From assembly GCA_030374805.1 (NCBI GenBank), contig JARGSG010000202.1:372001-436000 (forward strand): 64,000 nt of DNA, in the 5' to 3' direction. The notes beneath the pieces are model-generated. The model saw only the letters and a list, made by a program, of their open reading frames with translations. It was not told the origin of the DNA and ran no database searches. This DNA is from Gracilaria gracilis. Taxonomy: Eukaryota > Rhodophyta > Florideophyceae > Gracilariales > Gracilariaceae. Positions 57,229 to 64,000 of this stretch are shown here, in pieces. Positions within the stretch are counted from its first letter, which is position 1. Each line of letters begins with the position of its first letter. Both the position numbers and the translations under genes were made by a program.

Positions 57229-57506
57229 TTTATTTATATGTTAATTTTAACATATCCATAATTTAAAGATTAACCCTTTTGACCCTGAACATTTTTATCG
57301 CTGTTCAGATAGCGATAAGATGGACCAATGACAATGCAAAGCCATGTCCCTATCGGCTGGTTGACATGGCTTGCGTAATTGATTGATCTGTGGCCAAATG
57401 CACGGCGAAATATACACACTCTGAAAGCCCACTCAAGCTGGAAGCACGCTCTCTTTGCTTGAGTGCGCTTTCGAGCCCTGCGGCGAGCAACCGATGCAGC
57501 CACTGC

Positions 57507-57642
57507 TTGCCGCCGCGCTCTCCTGCTTCGTTCTACGGCCTTGCCACCGCGCTCTCCTGCTTTGTTCTACGGCCTTGCCGCCGCGCTCTCCTGCTTCGTT
57601 CTACGGCCTTGCCGCCGCGCTCTCCTGCTTCGTTCTGGGGCC
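57507..57642. repeat. 34-bp tandem repeat, 4 copies
   Basis: Period 34, unit starting ttgccgccgcgctctcctgc, copies at 57507, 57541, 57575 and 57609. It explains the overlapping Leu/Arg/Ser/Pro-rich ORFs here, which are not genes. Confidence 0.9.
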
Positions 57643-57924
57643 TGTCCACACGCTTGGCTTCCACTTCTCGTTACCTGCCGCTTGCGCGCCTCTTGCTGGT
57701 CTTTCTTGCCGCTACAGCCTTGTAACACTTTGTGCGCCTTGACTACTTGCTTTGAGTAAGCGATAACCCCAGAAAGAGGCCAAACGCCCTAGACAATCTC
57801 AAGCTCTGACAGAGTTCCCATTGCCTCCGCAATTTTATGCTTCGCTTCTTGAGGTGACGTTTTGGGCCGTGCTACTTCTACAGTTGGTGCATATCCCTCC
57901 GTGCGTTGGATAAATAGTCTTTTG

Positions 57925-58092
57925 ACAACCACGGACTTTTGCACAACACAAGCAGCGCTTTGCACAGTACCCATTACGCCCAATCCAGCTCCCAATCACA
58001 CCATCATTACAACCACGGACTTGCACAACACAAGCCGCGCTTTGCGCAGTACCCATTACGCCCAATCCAGCTTACACTCATAACATCATTAC
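57925..58092. repeat. 84-bp tandem duplication
   Basis: Copies at 57925-58008 and 58009-58092, each starting acaaccacggac or close to it and sharing cagtacccattacgcccaat. Subterminal in the piggyBac-like element. Confidence 0.8.
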
Positions 58093-58155
58093 AATAAGCC
58101 GCATCATTGTTGCAATTGTTTCCTACCAGAGTATTGAAGGACGCAAGAAAAAAAT

Positions 58156-58608
58156 ATGATAGAGACTCCGGAGGGCATGAATAATTCTACTTGCCCTAAT
58201 CAGGAGCAGCCCGTTTGTAGCTTTCTGCGGGGTAATATCGTTTCGAAGTCAGCATAACTACCCTCAAGCCAGCAGGAAGCAAATTCCACCACCCCGTACA
58301 ACAAATGCCCGCAAATCACGGAAGACAACCAAGATGTCGCTTGCACCTAGTGCGGTGGCACACCATGCTACTTCATACAACTTGGTCAGACCGTCACCGA
58401 GAACGTCCAGGCCGACCTTCAGTGTTCCTCAACGCAGCACACCGACAAAAACGTGATACGCAAGAAAGCCTATAAGGCTTTTATCTATGAACGGTACGGG
58501 GTGATGGGGAAGGGTATAAGAGTACAACTACCAAACTGTGTTCTGGAGGGCATTAGATGGCAATGGCCTGATCCTGCAGGCGCCTACATGGGATTCAAGA
58601 CGTCCTAG
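58156..58608 (+). pseudogene. Accessory Cys-containing ORF of the piggyBac-like element, two in-frame stops
   Basis: One plus-strand frame from ATG 58156 to TAG 58606-58608, 151 codons, broken only by TAA at 58255-58257 and TAG at 58348-58350. After the second stop it reads CGGTPCYFIQLGQ and, near the end, a block with IRKKAYKAFIYERYG, GKGIRVQLPNCVLEGIRW and GAYMGF. The pattern looks like a conserved small protein with a CxxCGGxPC-type zinc site that I loosely recall from protist genomes; I cannot name the family. It converges on the transposase C-terminal segment, only 3 bases away. Broken, but clearly once coding. Confidence 0.55.
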
Positions 58609-58610
58609 AT

Positions 58611-60629
58611 TTATTTCTTGAACGGAGTGCTCGCAGTTTCCAGATTTGCGTTTACTTTGTTCCTTCTATTCCGGTGCCTACGAGAGGAAAGCGACGATTT
58701 GGCTGCCACGACAGCATGATATATATCTGGCCTCATGGAACGAAGCATTTCAGTATTATGATAGAAACTAAAACAACTCACATGGAAACCTTGTCTGCAC
58801 ACAGAGCAAGAGTACATCGTGTATATCCCACCGTTCTTCTTCGAGAGCAGTTTGCATAGTACACAACGAACACTCTGCCGGATCGATGTCTCGAGCAGTA
58901 CATGTGTTGGACTGTCTGGCATATTGGTTGCGTTGTGGTTTTCAGTAGCAGGACTTGGCTCATTATGAAAGGATAATGATGCTTTCCGCTGCTTATACTA
59001 GACGTGGTCCCGCACCAAACCCAAGATAATCCTATTCTTCATTTCGCCGATATCAATTATTGTCTCTCCACTGTTGCATAACGCTTTTAGAAGGGCATGG
59101 GCATTGAGGATGCTCGCGTCTAAAATAAAGGTCAACAAACTCATGGTCACTCATCGCTCTTTGCGTACAGTAGGCGAGGTCGCGCGATATTGATCAAACC
59201 GATCAACCCCATTTATGAACAAATTATACGCAGCAACAACTGCGGGAGCACGTATAAGTGAGCGCTGCATTGACTCCGTCCCCAGCCATCTCTTTAAAGG
59301 TGCAAGGCCGTGAACGCATAAAACAGCATGCTCGTCTGGCTCGTGAATTCGGAGAACAGGTGTGTCAGCAAGGTCATTAGTGTAGAATACAACTACAGAG
59401 CGGTCCTTGAATACTTTATACCCGGCTCTCGTAACCACCTGTATCGAATCATTTTCAGATTCATTCTTCTCGTATACTTGAACCAGTCTCCATTCCCCTC
59501 GGTCGGCATGCTTGAGAGACTCCATCGCCTCCTTGAGCGCCGGACGGTTGATTCCATCAACGTTGTTGAACCGAACCGTGCCGAGTACCCTGCACCATCC
59601 ATCTGTTAAAACCGCCAGCTGACGCGCCAGAAGATGGCATGTATAAACATTATCCATTACCATTAGACGCCCTTCTTGTGGTATGGGTCGTAGTAAAGTT
59701 TGGTGCGCCATTTGGGCGCACCATAAAGCCGATGCTTTCACCTTTGGTACCAGTTTTCCGTCTATTCCGCGAGTTACAGCTCCACGCATTTCGCGAAATA
59801 GGCTTTTGTAGCGTTCAACTGGGGATTGCCCAGTCCGGTTTCCAGAACCGTTGTCCTGAAATGAATGCAGATAAGCATGCGTCCAACCGACCACGGCGTA
59901 CAAACGAATGCCGAACTTCACCGGTTTGCTTTTCATATACGTCCTCGCTCCCGTTCTGACTTTGCATTTGATAGTGTTCTCATTGAACGAGCTCACTCCC
60001 ACGGGTACGGCCAAATTGGCAGAGTTGCGCGCGAAGTGCTCTAGAATCTGGCGCGAATGCCAGAGCGTGTCACGAACAGCGACATCGGCGTCGTACGTAG
60101 GATACACGCGCAGTGCCGCTCGAATGTTAGTAAACGCATCTCGGCCCATCAAGTTTTGAAAGAACGGGATCTTTAGTAAATCTGATGTTGACCAATAATC
60201 CCGCAAACGGTTCAAACGGTATTTCGAAGTTGCCAACTCCAACCCAAAGCAAGCCAATAACTCATCAGTCCTAAGAGCCTTTGATCTTTTTCCCCTGCGC
60301 AACAACTCGGCACTTGTTTACTTACGAACACACTCCACAAAGGAGCCATTCAAGAACAGGTGAAACAGGCCTAGCTCTTTCTTATGGGCGTAGCTTCGAT
60401 TGATAAGCGATGGCTTAGCCAGATAAAGACCACTTTTCTCACGCCATTGGGAGCAGTATTTCACTGTATCATACAGTTCATTTTCCTCCACAGATCCTAA
60501 TGCCCTCACAACAAACTCCTCCTGATGGTCCACATCCCACTCCAGCTCTCCCGCAGTTTCTGTGTTACACTCATGTTCGTTATTGTGCACGGCTTGATGA
60601 ACGATATTCTGCTGCGTACTTTGTTCCAT
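58611..60629 (-). pseudogene. piggyBac-type transposase (pieces) of the inner element
   Basis: Minus strand, in order. 60629-60318 is the N-terminal part (acidic, then SGLYLAKPSLINRSYAHKKE). 60305-59151 (384 codons) is the catalytic domain with LLACFGLELATSKYRLN, ILEHFARNSANLAVPVGVS, TYMKSKPVKFGIRLYAV, LMVMDNVYTCHLLARQL (conserved Asp) and YNLFINGVDRFDQYR (conserved Asp region). After a TGA the frame continues (LLTFILDASILNAHALL). 58922-58611 is the C-terminal Cys-rich domain (CVLCKLLSKK, then YSCSVCRQGFHVSC). The stop positions suggest recent decay, since most of the protein is still readable. Confidence 0.8.
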
Positions 60630-61203
60630 AATATATTGCGGGATTGGAGTATGTAATGAGGCGTATCAATCTAACAGAGGGGGAACGTGATTGTCTTCTT
60701 CCGGTCCTAAATTGGACAAGACAAGGGCAATGACATGTATAGTTTCTGCTGTTGTTTGTAACCGCCTCCGCCGCCAGCTATCTCGTCGGAATTTGGGCAT
60801 TCATTTTAGCGGTTTCAAATCACTACGCCAACCTGTGCACTTCTGCGGCTTTGAAGTTGTTCTTGGGGGGCAAACAAACAGACCACTACGCTTGCATCCT
60901 TCGCCGAATGCACATAACTGTTTGCAGTGTGCAAGAGATCGTGCGTGTTTTTTCCTCGCTTGTAATTGGACCATGGACGCACGATGGTTCTGATGATTGG
61001 TTTTCAATCAATAGATTGAACAATCCGTCAATAATCAGGCCTTGCTTATCGCTATTGAGCTAGAGATAAGCGAGGAAAACACATGGCAATGTTGCATCCA
61101 ATGATTACAAAACTGAGCCAATGAGATATTGACGTTATCGCTATCTCAACAGCGTTAACGTTTTAGGGTCAAAAGGGTTAATGGATAAAAACTCAGTTCT
61201 AAA

Positions 61204-62738
61204 TTGATTATTGGAGGTTCGAGTCCTTCAAAACGCAAACTTTTGCAAAATTTAGGACACGTTTTGCTACAATTCATAATTGTATGGCCTCTACCTGGTG
61301 GAGAGCTTCTGAAGTTCCTCGGCATATTGATTCTCTTGACGCGATTAGAATTCTCAGATCCAAGAGAGTTATGGAGCCCAAAGCATTTTTGAAGTTATCA
61401 TCTTCCTGCCTCTGTAATAGATAGGGCGATGTGACGATATAGATTTGAGATGCTGAAAAGTTGTATCTCTTTCAGTGGCACGCACAATCGTGACGTTCAG
61501 GGTATGGCGCGGTAGAGCCCGGTAAGTGGTTTTGTGCAAGCAATTAACCAACACCGATTATCATTTGTCACACCATCTCATGCTCTCTGTGTTGACGAAA
61601 GCATGTCACGGTGGTACGGATTGGGAGGTGACTGGATCGATGTAGGCCTTCCTCATTATACAGCCTTGAATCGCAAACCCGAAAATGGATTGGAAGTGAA
61701 GACCGTTTGCTGTAGAAGAAGTGGCATTATGTTGAGAATTGAGCTTAATATGGGATCTCAAATGCCTGCTTTAGAGTTTTCTTCAGATCATGGACATGGC
61801 ACTGCAGTTTTATTACGGCTGGTGCAGCCATGGTTTGGCTCCGAGCGCCTAGTGTGTGCAGATTCATTCTTTGCCACTGTGCATATGGCAAATTCTCTTC
61901 TACGAAATGGGCTGAGATTTACTGGAGTTATAAAAACTGCAACTCGAGGCTATCCGATGAAACACCTTTCTGAAATCACTTTATCGAAAAGAGGTGAATT
62001 TGTGTCTATGGTATCAATAGGAACTACCATTAATACAGATTTAATGGCAGTCATCTGGGTGGATAGAGAACGAAGGTACTTTATATCAACTTCTGGAATA
62101 GTTAATCCTGGCACTGCTATAACGAGGGAAAGATGTAGGAGGGACGGCAACATTTTCAAAAAGATTGAACTCGAGGTTTCTATTCCTGAAGTATGTGAGG
62201 AATATTACAAAACATGTTCAATGATCGATAGACTAATCGATCGCGTCAAGATGATTTGAAGCTTGAGAAGAAAATCGAGGTGGAAGAGTGGTATTTTCGT
62301 GCCAATTGCTCCCTTCTGGCTATCTGTATCGTGGATGCTTGGAACCTCTACAAAGCATCCAATGGTGGCCGCCAATTGGAGAGCCCACACAATTTCTATT
62401 GTGAATTAGCTGACGAATTGATCGATAACACTTGGTATCGAACAGGTGTTATTGAAGGAAATAAGAAAAGAGTTAAACCAACTGATCCCCACCCAAAACC
62501 GGCTGGAACTGGAATCCATTTGATGCGAAAAGGAAAGAAAAGGAGAAGAGACGACGGAAGCATATCGAAAGCTCTGTGTCAAGGTCGTTGCAACTCATAC
62601 GGAGGAAATACGAAGTCTAAGTTTATATGTTCTGACTGCCATTTAAGGAAGAACAAAGAAGTTTATTTGTGCCACACTGGTACTGGTAGAGATTGGTTTG
62701 CTCTTCATTTAAACAATTGTAACGGTGTTACGCTTTAG
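61204..62738 (+). pseudogene. Catalytic and C-terminal part of the outer piggyBac-type transposase
   Basis: Frame 61204-61392 has ELLKFLGILILLTRLEFSD, the start of the piggyBac catalytic region. After a break, frame 61534-62259 has LCVDESMSRWYGLGG (conserved Asp), LNRKPENGLEVKTVCC, VCADSFFATVHMANSLL (conserved Asp) and VIWVDRERRYFIST. A one-base shift near 62250 leads to 62256-62738, which ends in a Cys-rich domain (CQGRCNSYGG, CSDCHLRKNKEVYLCH). It is a different subfamily from the inserted element. The matching N-terminal part is at 56563-57228. Confidence 0.7.
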
Positions 62739-63245
62739 TTGACCCAATTTAGTGTACAAAGGTTATCAAACTTCGTGTTTAGTACTAAAATGAGCATTTC
62801 TTTCATGAAGAGAAAGAAAGTTCAATTACCTTTAGCCCCCTACTACTTCGATCTGCGTCACTAAACATGCTAGATGTAATTTAACTTAAGTCGAAACAAC
62901 CCCTTTAGCACATGTCACCTTATTCTGTCTACTGTTTGAGTGGGCGTGTGTACACGTTCTGAAATTAAATTAACAATTAAAAGTAGTCGAGCTCCAAATA
63001 GAGTTTTAGAGTTTTAATGAACTCAAGCGAAGTTTGAACTCGGTATTATTTAGCTCTTGGACGGTTTGAAACCACTGAGCTTCAGTTACGAGTGCTCTAG
63101 AAGGTTTTATTGCTACTTAAACTACAGCTCGGTTGAGTCTAGAGGCGCTTTTCAAATTTCAAATTTGAAACTGTCTTCTGAAATCCTGGAAATGCAATTT
63201 TTTGACTGCTTTCGTCGGCAGACGGGGCTGAATTCATAATAAGAT
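62739..63245. other. AT-rich spacer, no gene seen
   Basis: Downstream of the transposase. No inverted repeat partner recognised. Confidence 0.4.
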
Positions 63246-63372
63246 GGGTTTTGTATATCCATGTTGAGAAAGATCCTAGTGCCTAATCGACCGGAGTTTG
63301 GACCATATTATGAGGTCAAAACTCCGGTCAATTAGGCACTAGGCTCTTTCTCAACATGGATATACAAAACCC
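63246..63372. repeat. 127-bp near-perfect hairpin
   Basis: The left arm starts gggttttgtatatccatgtt at 63246 and its inverted copy ends at 63372. The arms are about 54 bp with two mismatches, one of them a possible G:U pair. The loop includes a further 4-bp GACC/GGTC pair. It could be a foldback element remnant or a source of a small-RNA precursor. Confidence 0.9.
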
Positions 63373-63553
63373 TCGCAATCCGAAACAAGTGGACAACGCT
63401 CTGGAACTCTTGACCGAAATAGACCTCAACTACAAAAACAACCCTGACAGATTTAACATACCAAGAACGTCAAAAATTACGACAATAACGGAGATTCAAA
63501 AGCACCCTACTATGATTCATTTTATTGTAAACGGGGGGCGAAAACAATTTTGA
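63356..63553 (+). CDS. Unassigned 65-codon ORF starting in the hairpin
   Basis: ATG at 63356 lies in the right arm of the hairpin. The product is hydrophilic, with no recognised motif. It may be chance. Confidence 0.2.
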   Translation: MDIQNPRNPKQVDNALELLTEIDLNYKNNPDRFNIPRTSKITTITEIQKHPTMIHFIVNGGRKQF

Positions 63554-64000
63554 GCTTAACCAGTTTCAAAGACAAAGATTTTCATAATATTTGAAATTGT
63601 TTCGAGCCACAAATAGATGCTTCGTAGAACATAGAACGTGGCAAAAAACTGAAACAAAATGAAACGACAATGAGACTTACTGGAAATAATTTTTCAAATC
63701 AATGTAAATATGTTTGAGCGAATGATTACAAAATTTATTAAAATGCTCAGTGATAGAATGCATAAGAAAGAAATGCAAAAGTTTTTAAATAAATGGCTCT
63801 TTCCAAAACTTTCCGATCAAAACAAAAATTGTACTTATTTTGAAATTACGATTTTTGCAACAGATGTAATATTATATCAGTGAACTTGCCCAAGTCTTAC
63901 CCTACAGAAGGCTGAAAATATTTTAGGGGGAGGAAATAATTATATATATAAAATAAGCTTTTTGTTTCACCCAATTAAATAGTAATTAAGTTTGGGGTAC
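63554..64000. other. AT-rich end of window, no gene seen
   Basis: A-rich sequence without ORFs of interest. Confidence 0.4.

Larger units (their letters stand above)
57274..61177 (-). mobile_element. piggyBac-like element with TTAA target duplication
   Basis: Flanked by TTAA at 57270-57273 and 61178-61181. Both ends begin CCCTTTTGACCCT (right end inverted). A second conserved block further in (CGCTGTT, then AGATAGCGATAA) also matches between ends (57295-57320 and 61134-61155). It encodes a piggyBac transposase on the minus strand in pieces and a convergent accessory frame on plus. It sits inside another piggyBac-type gene. Confidence 0.88.

Noticed and set aside
57390..57759. Several overlapping plus-strand ORFs rich in Leu, Arg and Ser
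   Set aside because: They are translations of the 34-bp tandem repeat in different frames.
61160..61236. A tRNA-like stretch with a perfect B-box (GGTTCGAGTCC) and a possible CTA anticodon loop
   Set aside because: The D-arm and acceptor stem do not form, and the first half overlaps the piggyBac terminal repeat and TTAA border.

Overview
The window is eukaryotic and consists almost entirely of transposable elements. There are no prokaryotic operons or ribosome binding sites. There are Ty3/gypsy and Ty1/copia LTR retrotransposons, pogo, Tc1/mariner, PIF/Harbinger and piggyBac transposases, and AT-rich spacers. The piggyBac and pogo types resemble those I associate with oomycete or algal protist genomes, but the sequence alone does not fix the organism. 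No rRNA, CRISPR array or convincing host housekeeping gene was found.

Layout. 1-9173: Ty3/gypsy element E1, gag-pol on the minus strand with an intact pol, plus an extra gene on the plus strand beyond the 3' end of pol; its 3' LTR lies off the window. About 9091-19813: related element E2 in the same layout, joined to E1 through one LTR (8607-9173) that looks hybrid. 19814-24774: degraded Ty1/copia element with a small foldback element inserted in gag. 24846-25268: unassigned small ORF. 25401-27499: pogo-like element with terminal inverted repeats. 28151-28640: PIF/Harbinger relic. 29168-30872: second pogo-like transposase. 31214 to about 41790: E3, a third and heavily mutated member of the E1/E2 clade, gag-pol on plus and the extra gene on minus. 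42050-43980: PIF/Harbinger. 45300-45900: pogo relic. 47545-50580: a different Ty3/gypsy-type relic. 50770-51651: piggyBac relic. 52225-53835: pogo relic. 54986-56015: Tc1/mariner relic. 56563-62738: a piggyBac-type gene split by a second piggyBac-like element (57274-61177) with TTAA borders. 63246-63372: a long, nearly perfect hairpin.

The most interesting system is the E1/E2/E3 clade. These chromodomain gypsy elements carry gag, pol (protease, RT, RNase H, integrase, chromodomain) and a conserved gene in antisense orientation between pol and the 3' LTR. Blocks of that protein are shared by all three elements, although they have diverged strongly. E2 is also saturated on both strands, in coding and non-coding parts, with the short inverted repeat CCG-NN-CGG (about 68 by eye in 10.3 kb, against 2 in E1). 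E1 carries a different set of CC...GG palindromes with A/T cores. I infer, without proof, that the antisense gene may encode a factor that recognises the motif set of its own element, in the way VANC anti-silencing proteins recognise motifs in Arabidopsis VANDAL elements.

Decay differs between copies. E1 has one in-frame TGA in gag. E2 has in-frame stops (two TGA in gag, one TGA in pol, one TAG in the antisense gene) and one single-base deletion. E3 is clearly dead, with altered catalytic residues in protease and integrase.
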